A stretch of DNA of 35,487 nt. It comes from Streptomyces sp. TRM64462 (GTDB lineage Bacteria; Actinomycetota; Actinomycetes; Streptomycetales; Streptomycetaceae). Within the stretch, counting starts at the first letter, position 1, and every line of letters begins with the position of its first letter. The notes under the pieces are model-generated. The model searched no databases and had not been told where the DNA came from. It saw only the letters and a list, made by a program, of their open reading frames with translations. The translations under genes and the position numbers were made by a program. This document shows positions 7,523-15,789 of the stretch, piece by piece. The DNA is taken from the NCBI RefSeq assembly GCF_013362995.1, contig NZ_JABWDV010000351.1, positions 3,199 through 38,685 on the forward strand. The letters run 5' to 3'.

Positions 7523-8233
7523 ATGCCCGAAACGAGCACCGACAACGTCCCCACCCGCCGCCTCAAGGGATTCTTCGGCCTGCCCCGCCGATCAGCAGCA
7601 AGCTGGAGCGAACGAGCCTCTAACGAGGCTTCGTCCGCGCTTGCCCCCGCCCCAGGGGTGGCGGAGGAGGAAGCCGAGCGCCAGGGGGCGCCCGAGCCGG
7701 AGGAGGGCACAGCCGAGACCAGCTGCCCGCCCGCAGCCGACTCCATCGCCCCGAGCACTCAGCCGCCGGCCGATGTCCAACCGCCCGTCGAGCCGCCCTC
7801 CTGGCGGGACCTCGATGCCCCCGTCCTGCCCGCGCTGATGAACCGCAAGCGCACCGTGGAGAAGCGCGACCAGGAGAAGACCATCCGCTTCACACGGACC
7901 GCGGTCGGCGTGATCAGCGCCGCCGCTCACCAGCGCGGTCAGAAGTTCGCCGGATTCGTCGGTGACGCCGCCCTGGCCGTCGCCCTCGGCAAGGCAGGGC
8001 TGTTCGGCAGCCCGGAGGACGATCCGGTTCGCCCGCTGATCGAGGCCGTCGAGGCACACACGGTCGCGCTGAACCGCATCGGCGGCAACCTCAACCAGAT
8101 CACCGCAGCCATCCACCGAGGAACCGTGCCCGAGCGCGCCGAGGCGGTGCTGGACCGCGTCGAGCAAGCCGCCGATAGCAGCTACCGACTGATCGACCAG
8201 CTCCTGACGGAAGGCACCGCGCATGGTTCCTGA
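7523..8233 (+). CDS. mobC: MobC-like relaxosome accessory protein
   Basis: A 236-aa protein. The N-terminal 110 residues are low-complexity (Ala/Pro/Glu). The C-terminal MobC domain starts near KTIRFTRTAVGVISAAAHQRGQ, a ribbon-helix-helix-like DNA-binding part, and includes the hallmark ALNRIGGNLNQI near residue 186. MobC proteins open or mark oriT for the relaxase. ATG at 7523 with GGAG 7 bases upstream. Its end overlaps the relaxase start by 11 bp, so the two are translationally coupled. Confidence 0.9.
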   Translation: MPETSTDNVPTRRLKGFFGLPRRSAASWSERASNEASSALAPAPGVAEEEAERQGAPEPEEGTAETSCPPAADSIAPSTQPPADVQPPVEPPSWRDLDAPVLPALMNRKRTVEKRDQEKTIRFTRTAVGVISAAAHQRGQKFAGFVGDAALAVALGKAGLFGSPEDDPVRPLIEAVEAHTVALNRIGGNLNQITAAIHRGTVPERAEAVLDRVEQAADSSYRLIDQLLTEGTAHGS

Positions 8234-9920
8234 CGTCTCCACCGGCTCCAACACCCGCGGACTGATCGTCTACCTCTTCGGTCCCGGCCGCCGCGACGAA
8301 CACACCGACGCTCATATCGTCGCCGCCTGGGACATGGCCGGCGCTCCCGACCCGGGCCGCGACCCGGCAGCCACCTATTCCCTACTGGCCAAGCGCCTCG
8401 ACCACCACGTCGACCTGCGCACCCGCGAGCTGGGCGGCAAGAAGCCGCCTCAGCACGTCTGGCACTGCCCGGTCCGTACCGCGCCCGGCGACCGCTACCT
8501 CACCGACACCGAGTGGGCCGAGGTCGCCCGCCGCATCGTGCACGCCACCGGCATCGCCCCCGAAGGCGACGAGAAGGCATGCCGGTGGATCGCCGTGCGC
8601 CATGCCGACGACCACATCCACCTCATGGCCACCACCGTCCGCGCCGACGGGCGCCGCCCGCGCACCCACCGCGACGGACAGCGCGCCCAAGCCGAGTGCC
8701 GCAAGATCGAGGCCGAGTTCGGCCTGCGCCGCCTGAAGTCCGGCGACCTCACCGCGCCCCGCACCCCCACCGGCGCCGAACGCGCCAAGGCCGAGCGCCA
8801 GGGCCAGACGGTCACGGCACGGCACTGGCTGCGCGAGCAGGCGTACGCGGTCGCCGCCGCCGTACACAACGAAGCCGACTACTTCACCGTGCTCCAGTCC
8901 CTCGGCATCAAGGTCAAGACGCGCCTCGGCCCCGAGACCGGCGACGTGATCGGCTACAGCCTCGCCGCACCCGGCGACACCAACGCGGCCGGCGAACCCG
9001 TCTGGTACGGCGGCTCGAAACTCGCCCCCGACCTCTCCATCAACCGCCTACGCGAACGCCTCCCCGACCAGCAGGTAGCCGACCACTCGCGGTATGTGGC
9101 GGACCCCGCCGCCCCATGGCTCAACACCACCACCGCCATACACACGGCACGCACCGTCCTCGACTCGGATGACGATGCCGCCGCCCAGGGCCACCTGGCT
9201 GCCTTCGGCGACGCCCTGTACAACATCGCGAGCGCCACGACCGGCCCCCACCGGGCGGAACTGCGGGCGGCGGCGATGGCGTTCAACCGCGCTCGCCGCT
9301 CCGCCACCCGCGCCGACCACCAGGCCGCCAGCGCCCTGCGCAAGGCCGCCAAGGAACTCGCCTACGCCTCTAACGAGCCGGGCGGACTCGCCATCGCCCT
9401 GCTCTTCGCCACCGTGCACCTGGCCCATGCCGCCGCCAAGTGGCACGAACAGCGCGGCCACGAACAGCAGGCCGCTGCGGCCGAAGAGGCTTTCCGCCAC
9501 CTCCAGGCGGGCTACCAGCAGGCCGCCCCACCCGTCCTGGCGGACCTGGCCCGCCGCGCACCGCGAGCCGCGACCGCCCGCCGCTTCGAGCAGGACGTGC
9601 GCGAGGCTCTCCCTGACCACGCCGCCCGGATCCTCGCCGACCCCACTTGGACCGCCCTGACCACAACCCTCGCCCACGCGGAAACCGCCGGCCACAACCC
9701 CCGACGGCTCTTGGTCGAAGTGGGCACCCAGCGGGAACTCGGCAGCGCCGAGCACCCCGCCGAGGTCCTCAACTGGCGCATCACCGCTCAGCCGAACCGG
9801 CGGACGCAAGCGGCGCGCAGCCGAAGCACCATCAGCGGAGCACCGCCCATGTCTGCCACGCCACACCCTCCGGCCACACCAGTGGCTACGAGGCCCGAAG
9901 AGCGCAGTCGACACCGCTGA
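8223..9920 (+). CDS. Relaxase/mobilization nuclease (MOBP-like)
   Basis: A 565-aa protein that should nick oriT and lead the transferred strand. The N-terminal relaxase domain has a candidate nucleophile Tyr17 (IVYLFGPGRRDEHTD) and the metal-binding histidine motif HADDHIHLMATTVR near residue 136. The C-terminal half is Ala/Arg-rich and helical, without a recognised helicase or primase. The ATG overlaps the mobC stop. A perfect hairpin terminator follows 9 bp after the stop, so this ends the mobilization operon. No coupling protein gene is present nearby. Confidence 0.9.
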   Translation: MVPDVSTGSNTRGLIVYLFGPGRRDEHTDAHIVAAWDMAGAPDPGRDPAATYSLLAKRLDHHVDLRTRELGGKKPPQHVWHCPVRTAPGDRYLTDTEWAEVARRIVHATGIAPEGDEKACRWIAVRHADDHIHLMATTVRADGRRPRTHRDGQRAQAECRKIEAEFGLRRLKSGDLTAPRTPTGAERAKAERQGQTVTARHWLREQAYAVAAAVHNEADYFTVLQSLGIKVKTRLGPETGDVIGYSLAAPGDTNAAGEPVWYGGSKLAPDLSINRLRERLPDQQVADHSRYVADPAAPWLNTTTAIHTARTVLDSDDDAAAQGHLAAFGDALYNIASATTGPHRAELRAAAMAFNRARRSATRADHQAASALRKAAKELAYASNEPGGLAIALLFATVHLAHAAAKWHEQRGHEQQAAAAEEAFRHLQAGYQQAAPPVLADLARRAPRAATARRFEQDVREALPDHAARILADPTWTALTTTLAHAETAGHNPRRLLVEVGTQRELGSAEHPAEVLNWRITAQPNRRTQAARSRSTISGAPPMSATPHPPATPVATRPEERSRHR

Positions 9921-9929
9921 CCCCGGTCA

Positions 9930-9960
9930 GATGCCCCGCCACGCCTCGTGGCGGGGCATC
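9930..9960. terminator. Bidirectional terminator between relaxase and SUKH-like gene
   Basis: Perfect 14-bp stem (9930-9943 with 9947-9960) around a CCT loop, lying between two convergent genes. Confidence 0.88.
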
Positions 9961-9969
9961 GGGTCCGGC

Positions 9970-10503
9970 TCAGCGGCAGAGCTGCATGATGGTGTCGTCG
10001 AAGTCGGGAAACTCCTGTGTGGCCTGCGCGATGATCGCCGTTGCCGACGCGCGGCGGTCCGGGGCGAATTGCTCCGCGATAGCCGCCAGGTCGCGATTGG
10101 CCTGGGGAGCCCAATCGGGCTCGGGCTCGTATGAGGTGGCTGCTTCCCACGGGCCGAAGCCGTCAGCCAGCAGCCACAGGAAGGCACCCAGGTCGCGAGC
10201 GACGACGCCTGTCTCCCCCTCGGAGCCCATGAAGACAACGGGCTGCTCTACCAGTTCCCGACCTTCACGGACCAGCCATAGCGCTGCGTACCCGCCGGTG
10301 CCGTCCTGGCCAAAAACGCGGAAGTCGTCGCCGTTCAGCTCGCCGTTGCCGGTCCACGCGCGGAACCACTCAGTGGTCTCATCGGCGGTCAGGAAGGACT
10401 CGTAAGGTTCGAAGTCGACACCATCCTCGCCAATGCACTCGAGCCTGACTGCCATGGCAGCGGCGAGCGCGGCGGGGAACTGGCGATCTCCGTTCACGGT
10501 CAT
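9970..10503 (-). CDS. SMI1/KNR4 (SUKH)-like protein
   Basis: A 177-aa protein with the SUKH-type pattern: FRVFGQDGTGGYAALWLV, then PVVFMGSEGETGVVARDLGAFLWLLADG, near residues 60-115. SUKH proteins are often immunity proteins against secreted or contact-dependent toxins, but many are of unknown role, and no toxin gene is seen beside it. The ATG at 10503 has no clear ribosome-binding site; an in-frame extension upstream to 10584 looks non-coding. It is convergent with the relaxase and divergent from the broken gene at 10594. Confidence 0.7.
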   Translation of the reverse strand: MTVNGDRQFPAALAAAMAVRLECIGEDGVDFEPYESFLTADETTEWFRAWTGNGELNGDDFRVFGQDGTGGYAALWLVREGRELVEQPVVFMGSEGETGVVARDLGAFLWLLADGFGPWEAATSYEPEPDWAPQANRDLAAIAEQFAPDRRASATAIIAQATQEFPDFDDTIMQLCR

Positions 10504-10593
10504 GCGAACAGAGTAGCGATCGGCTTGGGCTGCCAAGCTGCTGATATTGCTGGCGGATCTCGAGCCGAGGTACGCGTGGGGCATGCTGTCACG

Positions 10594-11095
10594 GTGAGTG
10601 AATCCTCAAACGAGTGGCAGGCTTGGTTGAACAGTCTGGACGCGCGTGGAAGGGCGGCAGCGGAGTCGTTGCGCGCCCGATTCGAAGCACTCGGCGCAGC
10701 CGATGCTGGCGGCTGGGCCAAGTCGGAGATCTGTGAGGATCTTCCACACCTCGCGCGGTTCATGCTGCTGCGAAGTCTGTGGCGCGGTCCGATCGGCGGT
10801 TGGGCCGATCCGGATGCCATCGATCAGCTTCCTGTTGCCCAGCGGCTCCTTGCTGCTGGGGCGAACAAGGAGGATCTCGTTCGCCTGGCGCGAGCGGTCG
10901 CCTATGAGGCAGTGTTCGCAACGCTCGACGAGCTCGACACCGGGAGTGATGTGAACGTATCGGGCATCGATGTCGGCTGGCTCGTCATGGTCAGCCGAAG
11001 ACGGCGCCCCGACTGGTCGAGCCCTCTCGGGCCTGCACGAAGATCTCTTGGCCATGGACCCGAGTGGGCGCGATGGAGCGGACTTGTGGCAGTAG
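10594..11095 (+). pseudogene. Hypothetical gene interrupted by a frameshift
   Basis: From GTG 10594 the frame encodes an acidic, helical protein (SNEWQAWLNSLDARGR ... [19 protein letters not shown] ... VGWLVMV) up to about 10995. There the same frame turns into atypical Arg/Trp-rich sequence with AGA codons, while the next frame continues naturally ([20 protein letters not shown] ... DGADLWQ) to TAG at 11093-11095. One extra base near 10990-10998 would explain this. It may be a true frameshift mutation, a programmed shift or a sequencing error. The repaired product is about 166 aa and of no recognised function. A perfect hairpin terminator follows. Confidence 0.65.
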
Positions 11096-11122
11096 CCCTG
11101 GTGCAGGGCCCTCAGCGCACCC

Positions 11123-11157
11123 TGATGCCCTCGCTGCTCGTGGCAGCGAGGGCATCA
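11123..11157. terminator. Bidirectional hairpin terminator
   Basis: Perfect 15-bp stem (11123-11137 with 11143-11157), loop TCGTG, between the frameshifted gene and the convergent HAD gene. Confidence 0.88.
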
Positions 11158-11161
11158 GTCG

Positions 11162-11707
11162 TCAGGCGGCGCGGGCTGTGCGTAACTGCGCGACCCACCT
11201 CGTGACCTCGGTCAGGTGCTCGGGCTGTAGACCGAGGTGCGAGTCGGGCTGAATGAGGAGGGTTGCCGTTCCCTTCGCAGTGCGTTCCACCGCCCATTCA
11301 TGGTCGAGGCTGGTGAAGTCGTCGTCGATCCAGACGGCGGGGGCGTCGCCCAGCCATGCGTCGACGTGGTCGCGTTTCCACAGGTAGCCCTTGGGGTGGC
11401 TGGTGGTGATCTGCGGATGCGGGAGATCGACGTACGGCAGGGTCGGAAGGTCGAGGAGCGGGCCGATATGGGCGGTGGCGTCCTGGCGCCAGCTGGTGCA
11501 CCAGGCCGGGGTGACCAGGCCGGTGCGGATCACGTCCATGAGCAGGTGGCCGTGGTCGGGGTTGAGCCAGACGGTGACCGGGTTGTCGGCGCTGCGGCCG
11601 GTGGGGACGACGTCGTGGCGGGCGTGGGTGGCGGGGGTCGAGCCGTGCTCGTCGGGGAAAGGTATGAGGACGCCGTCGATGTCGAGGAGCAGGTAGGGCG
11701 AGCGCAT
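11162..11707 (-). CDS. HAD-superfamily protein of the Swiss-army-knife RNA-repair type
   Basis: A 181-aa HAD-fold protein. Motif I is LLLDIDGVL with the nucleophile Asp near residue 9; motif II-like residues are in [13 protein letters not shown]; the C-terminal acidic motif is VWIDDDF near residue 127. The pattern (WLNP-x-HG, W-x-x-DA-x-x-x-IG-x-LL-x-LP) resembles the HAD domain named after Swiss Army Knife RNA repair proteins. The likely chemistry is phosphate removal; the substrate is unknown. Strong GGAGG site before ATG 11707. It is the last gene of the leftward cargo operon and 31 bp downstream of the methyltransferase gene. Confidence 0.8.
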   Translation of the reverse strand: MRSPYLLLDIDGVLIPFPDEHGSTPATHARHDVVPTGRSADNPVTVWLNPDHGHLLMDVIRTGLVTPAWCTSWRQDATAHIGPLLDLPTLPYVDLPHPQITTSHPKGYLWKRDHVDAWLGDAPAVWIDDDFTSLDHEWAVERTAKGTATLLIQPDSHLGLQPEHLTEVTRWVAQLRTARAA

Positions 11708-11738
11708 CGGTCCTCCATAGGCCGGATGAACGCGGCGG

Positions 11739-12431
11739 TCAGAGCTTGCGGGCGCGGATCAGCAGGGTGGTGGGCCAGTGGCCCATGCGGGGGTCGAGGA
11801 ACTCCTGGGCCGAGGTGAGCCAGAAGCCGGCCTGGCTGAGGTGCTTCTCCCAGCGGTCGGTGCCGAACTCCCATCGGGCGATGGGGAGCCGGGTGCGGTC
11901 GGGGAGGGTGACGTGGTCTCGGCGGGGACGGTCGTCGCCGGAGGGGCTGCGGCCGCCGCGCTGCGGGTGGGGGACGGAGAAGGCGAGCACCCTGCCGGGC
12001 GTGAGGCGTTGGGCGACGGCCGGGAGCAGGAGCTCGGGGGCGACGAGACCGACGGCGCCGAAGACGGAGTAGATCGCGTCGAACTGCTCGTCGGAGGCGT
12101 GCAGGTAGTGCAGGGCGTGGCCGGCAACGAAGGCGAGGTTGTTCAGCCGTCCGTAGTGGGAGCGGGCGCGGCGGACCTGGAGGCCGACCAGGTCGACGCC
12201 GGTGACGTGGGCGCCGTGGCGCGTGGCGAGGTGGGCGGCGTTGTGGCCGGGGCCGCAGCCGAGTTCCAGGAGTCGCTTGCCGCGCAGGTCGGGGCCGAGG
12301 ACGTCGGCGCCGGGACCTTGGCCGGGTCTCGTAGTCCATTCCATCCGGACGGGTACGGAGAGGGGTTCGGCGAGTCCGGCGGCGGTGCGCTGGACGGCGT
12401 GGACGTGCCATGGGGATACCTGGGCGAGCAC
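11739..12431 (-). CDS. Class I SAM-dependent methyltransferase
   Basis: A 230-aa Rossmann-fold methyltransferase. Motif I, binding SAM, is LLELGCGPGHN near residues 54-64; the acidic ribose-binding residue is in VTGVDLVG; the post-motif region has FDAIYSVFGAVGLV and RVLAFSVPHP. Target unknown; the family includes small-molecule methylases. The GTG start at 12431 is one base beyond the stop of the phosphotransferase-like gene, so the two are tightly coupled. The absence of an RNA- or DNA-binding domain points to a small substrate or peptide (inference). Confidence 0.85.
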   Translation of the reverse strand: MLAQVSPWHVHAVQRTAAGLAEPLSVPVRMEWTTRPGQGPGADVLGPDLRGKRLLELGCGPGHNAAHLATRHGAHVTGVDLVGLQVRRARSHYGRLNNLAFVAGHALHYLHASDEQFDAIYSVFGAVGLVAPELLLPAVAQRLTPGRVLAFSVPHPQRGGRSPSGDDRPRRDHVTLPDRTRLPIARWEFGTDRWEKHLSQAGFWLTSAQEFLDPRMGHWPTTLLIRARKL

Positions 12432-12432
12432 G

Positions 12433-13344
12433 TCAGATCTCCAGGAGGTGGAGGACGTCGGTGAGGTGGCGACGGACCGCCTTGACGTAGGCGGGGTCGG
12501 CGGCCGGGTCGTTGATCCAGCGGATGGACTGCTCCATGAACCACTCGACGGCCCACATGCGGTGCCAGCCCAGGGCCCAGTTCTCGGCGGTGAGCCCGCC
12601 GCGCGGGGCGAGGGCGTCGGGGGTGCCGCCGGCGGTGACGTACTGCTCTAGGAAGACGCGGAGGCGGATGGGGTGCGGGGGCTCAATGGTGCCGTGCCAG
12701 CTGGCGAGGTCGAGCAGGCCGGGGCCGGTGAAGGCGCGGGCGAAGTCGAGCAGCCGCCACCCGCGCTCGCCGATGTGGAGGCTGGTGGGATGGAACTCGG
12801 AGTGCACCCATCCGAACGGCTCCAGCGTCGCTCCGGCCGAGCGAGCCTCGGCGGCCTGGGCGATCCGGTCGAGCGCGTCCTCGACGTCGTCGGCGTCCTG
12901 CCACCGGTCGGCCTTGCGCAGCCGTTCGAGATGCTCCATCGCCCGGGCCGGCAGCGTCCGCAGCCGGTTCTGGTCGAGTACGGGCAAGGGCGGAGCCGTA
13001 CGGGTTCCGTGCAGCACCACGGCCGCGGCGACGCCGTCGAGGTCGTCGGCCTCGCGGACGGACGGTCCGAGGTCCTCCATGAGCATGCCGAGCCAGCCGT
13101 CCAGGACGGCGGAGGCGTGGACCTGGGGGACGGGTACGCCGAGGGTGTGGGCCAGGCGGAGGGCCTGGTCCTCGCTGTCGAACGGCTTCTTGGCATACTT
13201 GAAGATGGCCGTGGAGCCGTCGGGGAAGGTCACGCGTTCGACGCCGGACATGGACCACACGCGTACCTCCTCCCGTACGGCGGTGGTCCGGCCGGTCGCG
13301 GTGAGCAGGTTGTCGAGGAGTTCGGCGCTGGGGTTCGTGGTCAC
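12433..13344 (-). CDS. Aminoglycoside-phosphotransferase-like protein with altered catalytic motif
   Basis: A 303-aa protein of the APH/choline-kinase fold. The N-lobe has FPDGSTAIFKYAKK (ATP-contacting Lys). The catalytic loop, usually HxDxxxxN, reads HSEFHPTSLH at residues 181-190, so the catalytic Asp is Glu and the metal-binding Asn is Ser. The metal-binding Asp is present as Asp200 (LLDFARAF). It may be a divergent kinase or a non-catalytic ligand binder. The C-terminus is helical and Trp-rich. Start GTG 13344 with GGAG 8 bases upstream. It is between the unknown 249-aa gene and the methyltransferase in one operon. Confidence 0.75.
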   Translation of the reverse strand: MTTNPSAELLDNLLTATGRTTAVREEVRVWSMSGVERVTFPDGSTAIFKYAKKPFDSEDQALRLAHTLGVPVPQVHASAVLDGWLGMLMEDLGPSVREADDLDGVAAAVVLHGTRTAPPLPVLDQNRLRTLPARAMEHLERLRKADRWQDADDVEDALDRIAQAAEARSAGATLEPFGWVHSEFHPTSLHIGERGWRLLDFARAFTGPGLLDLASWHGTIEPPHPIRLRVFLEQYVTAGGTPDALAPRGGLTAENWALGWHRMWAVEWFMEQSIRWINDPAADPAYVKAVRRHLTDVLHLLEI

Positions 13345-13425
13345 GTGGGGGCTCCGGGGAGGGGTGGTGGCGTCCGGGGCGGGCGAAGGATGCCGACCCG
13401 CCCCGGAGCCTGATCGGGTGGTGGC

Positions 13426-14175
13426 TTACGCGGCGGGGTTCACGCGGTGGGCGAAGACCCGCTCGATCCAGCCCGCCTTGAACGCGGCGAGGTCGTCGCG
13501 GAAGTTCGCCATCGAGGCACCGTAGGGCGCGACCACGCCGCCGGACTGGTCCGGCACGGACTGGCAGCCGTGCACGAGCCGGCCGCCGAGGGCGGCATGG
13601 GCCTTGATGGACTCGATGCGGCGGTGCTCGTTGAACCAGCCGCCGTGGTAGACCTCGTCGAGCATCCCGCCCATCTCGTCGTCCAGGTCGAAGACGACGG
13701 AGGTGGCGGCGGGGAAGAACCAGCACGGGCCGACGTTGGAGATGTGCCCGTCGAGCTCGACCTTGTTGAGCGCCATGAGCGTGGCGGCCTCGCGGAGCAT
13801 CCGCAGGTGGTCGGCGGTGATCTGCGGCAGGCCGAGGCCGGCCAGGTGCTCCTCGCGGAACAGGTACGCGTACACCTCGTACGCGGTGACCAGGACGCGG
13901 GCCGCGTCGGACGTGGACTCGCTGTGCTGCTTGATGAAGTCGAGCGCGAGCTGCTCGACCGCGCTCTCGGTCGTCTCCTCCACGTCCAAGAGCTGGGACT
14001 TGACCAGCTCCCAGTCGGCGACGAGCCAGGTGTTCGACTCGAAGCGGAAGAAGTACTCGGCCGGGTCGATCGTGATGCGCCGGCCGTCGACCTGGATGCC
14101 GGGCAGGCGGCTCCAGCGCGGGTCGAACGCCTCGGGCAGCTCGACCGTGATGGCCGTGGTGTCGATGGTGGTCAC
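13426..14175 (-). CDS. Unknown 249-aa protein, first gene of cargo operon
   Basis: Not recognised. The start was set at GTG 14175 because GGAG lies 6 bases upstream; an in-frame GTG at 14211 would add 12 residues without a good site. The N-terminus is beta-rich (LPGIQVDGRRITIDPAEYFFRFE). The middle is helical and acidic (LLDVEETTESAVEQLALDFI, then YEVYAYLFREEHLAGLG). The C-terminal half has scattered His, Cys and Glu residues (NKVELDGH, HGCQSVPD). No signal peptide or membrane helix. It is 81 bp ahead of the phosphotransferase-like gene. Being first in the operon next to a dedicated regulator, it may be the enzyme or acceptor that defines the pathway (inference). Confidence 0.8.
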   Translation of the reverse strand: MTTIDTTAITVELPEAFDPRWSRLPGIQVDGRRITIDPAEYFFRFESNTWLVADWELVKSQLLDVEETTESAVEQLALDFIKQHSESTSDAARVLVTAYEVYAYLFREEHLAGLGLPQITADHLRMLREAATLMALNKVELDGHISNVGPCWFFPAATSVVFDLDDEMGGMLDEVYHGGWFNEHRRIESIKAHAALGGRLVHGCQSVPDQSGGVVAPYGASMANFRDDLAAFKAGWIERVFAHRVNPAA

Positions 14176-14399
14176 CGTGTTCTCCGTCTCTGATTGGCCG
14201 GGTCCGGGCACAGGAATGCCCGAGCCCGGTGTGGACGTACGGAACTTCGGGGTGCCGCCCGGACCAAGGGGGAGCCTGGATCACGGTCACGCCGTTCCGG
14301 GCGGCTGCTGATAAGTGAACCGGTGGTCACGCTGAGTGGGTACGGTGGAAGGCAGTTGAAGCGGTATACGCGGTTTACAGCTCCGGAGTGGAGGCGATC
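14176..14399. promoter_or_regulatory. Divergent promoter region of the cargo operon and XRE gene
   Basis: A 224-bp gap separating the leftward four-gene operon from the rightward XRE-NUDIX pair. It includes a partial palindrome GTGAACCGGTGGTCAC near 14316 that could be the XRE operator. No promoter boxes are assigned with confidence. Confidence 0.4.
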
Positions 14400-15755
14400 G
14401 TGGCGGCGCCGAGAGAACCCAACTCCCGTCTGCGCGACGTCATCGCGGTGGTCGACTGCACCTACGAGGCCCTCGCCAGAGACGTGCGGCGCATCGCCGC
14501 CGAGAACGGCGAGATCCTCCAGACCAACAAGTCGGCCATCTCGCACTGGGTGAACGGCACCCGCGCCCCGTCGGGCCGGGTAGGTCAGTACCTGGCCGAG
14601 GCGCTGTCCCGCCGAGCGGGGCGCACGGTCACCCAGACCGAGATCGGCCTCCAGGCCGGTAATGACGAAGCGCCGGCGGAATCCGACCCTGTCCTCGCCG
14701 CCACCGACCTGGGCCGCGCCGACGTCGAGCGCCGCCGCTTCCTCGCCATCGCGGCCTTCACCACCGCCGGCGTCGCCATGCCGCTCGGCTACGACCACGA
14801 AGCCACCGCCCGCATGCTCCGCGCCCGCACTGGCACGTCCATGGTCGGGGTGGAGGACGTGGACGTCGTACGGCAGATCACCGCGGCCTTCAGCGCCGCC
14901 GACGAGCGACTCGGCGGCGGCCACGGCTTGACCACCGTCACCGCGTACCTCGCCGACACCGCCGCCCCCATGCTGCGCGGGCGCTTCCCTAGCGAAGCCT
15001 TACGCCGGGCCGCCTTCGGCGCCGTCGCCGAACTCGCCTACCTCGCAGGGTGGAAGCACCACGACCTCGGCCAGGAAGGCGCTGCCCAGCGCTACTACCA
15101 GGTCGGCTACAAGCTCGCCTGCGAAGCTGACCCCCACGGCCACGCCGCCTGGATGATGCGCGCCCTCGCCCACCAGGCCCTGAGCCTCAAGCAGCCTTAC
15201 CACTGCGTCGACCTCGTCGAAGGCGCCCTACGCGCAGGTCTCGGCCACGTCGACGGCCAGACCGAGGCACTTCTCCACATCACCCACGCCCGCGCCTACG
15301 CCGCCACCGACGAGAACTCCCTGGCCGCGCGCGCCCTGCTCGCTGCCGAGGACGCCCTTCTCCGGGACGATGGCCCTCAGCCCAGCTACTCCCGCGTAAG
15401 CGGCCCCGCCGCCGGCACCGTGGCCAGCCACACCGCCCGCACCCTCACCGACCTCGCCGACCACATCGGCACCGAACAGCAGCACCGAGACGCCCTCACC
15501 CGCTGGGACCCCGACAAGTACAAGCGCGTCCACGCCCTCACCCACGCAGACCTCGGCGACAGCCTCGCCGCCCAGGCCCGCGCCGACGAAGCCGTCGCCG
15601 CCTGGACCCAAGCCCTGGTCCTCATGGAAGGCATGACCTCTGACCGCACTCGCAAGGCGATCACCTCTATCCGCTCCACCCTCTCGGTCTACCAGCGGCG
15701 TCGCGTTCCCGGTGCCGCCGATCTCGCCCGCCGCGCCCGCGAGGCGCTCGCCTAA
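14400..15755 (+). CDS. Large XRE-family regulator with helical repeat C-terminus
   Basis: A 451-aa protein. The N-terminal helix-turn-helix covers about residues 5-65 (SRLRDVIAVVDCTYEALARDV ... KSAISHWVNGTRAP). It is followed by a linker and a long helical C-terminal region that looks TPR-like (LAYLAGWKHHDLGQEG, ALAHQALSLKQPYHC, LLHITHARAYAATDE), typical of Streptomyces regulators that sense a small molecule or peptide. GTG 14400 was chosen because GGAGG lies 5 bases upstream; the in-frame GTG at 14388 lacks a site. It is divergent from the modification operon and 34 bp upstream of the NUDIX gene, so it likely controls both. Confidence 0.87.
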   Translation: MAAPREPNSRLRDVIAVVDCTYEALARDVRRIAAENGEILQTNKSAISHWVNGTRAPSGRVGQYLAEALSRRAGRTVTQTEIGLQAGNDEAPAESDPVLAATDLGRADVERRRFLAIAAFTTAGVAMPLGYDHEATARMLRARTGTSMVGVEDVDVVRQITAAFSAADERLGGGHGLTTVTAYLADTAAPMLRGRFPSEALRRAAFGAVAELAYLAGWKHHDLGQEGAAQRYYQVGYKLACEADPHGHAAWMMRALAHQALSLKQPYHCVDLVEGALRAGLGHVDGQTEALLHITHARAYAATDENSLAARALLAAEDALLRDDGPQPSYSRVSGPAAGTVASHTARTLTDLADHIGTEQQHRDALTRWDPDKYKRVHALTHADLGDSLAAQARADEAVAAWTQALVLMEGMTSDRTRKAITSIRSTLSVYQRRRVPGAADLARRAREALA

Positions 15756-15789
15756 CATGCCCCACAACCCGTCCGACGAAGGGAACACC

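Noticed and set aside
10525..11205. Continuous 226-aa gene
   Set aside because: The last 70 residues have abnormal Arg-rich composition and run through the hairpin terminator at 11123; the shifted frame gives a more natural end at 11095.
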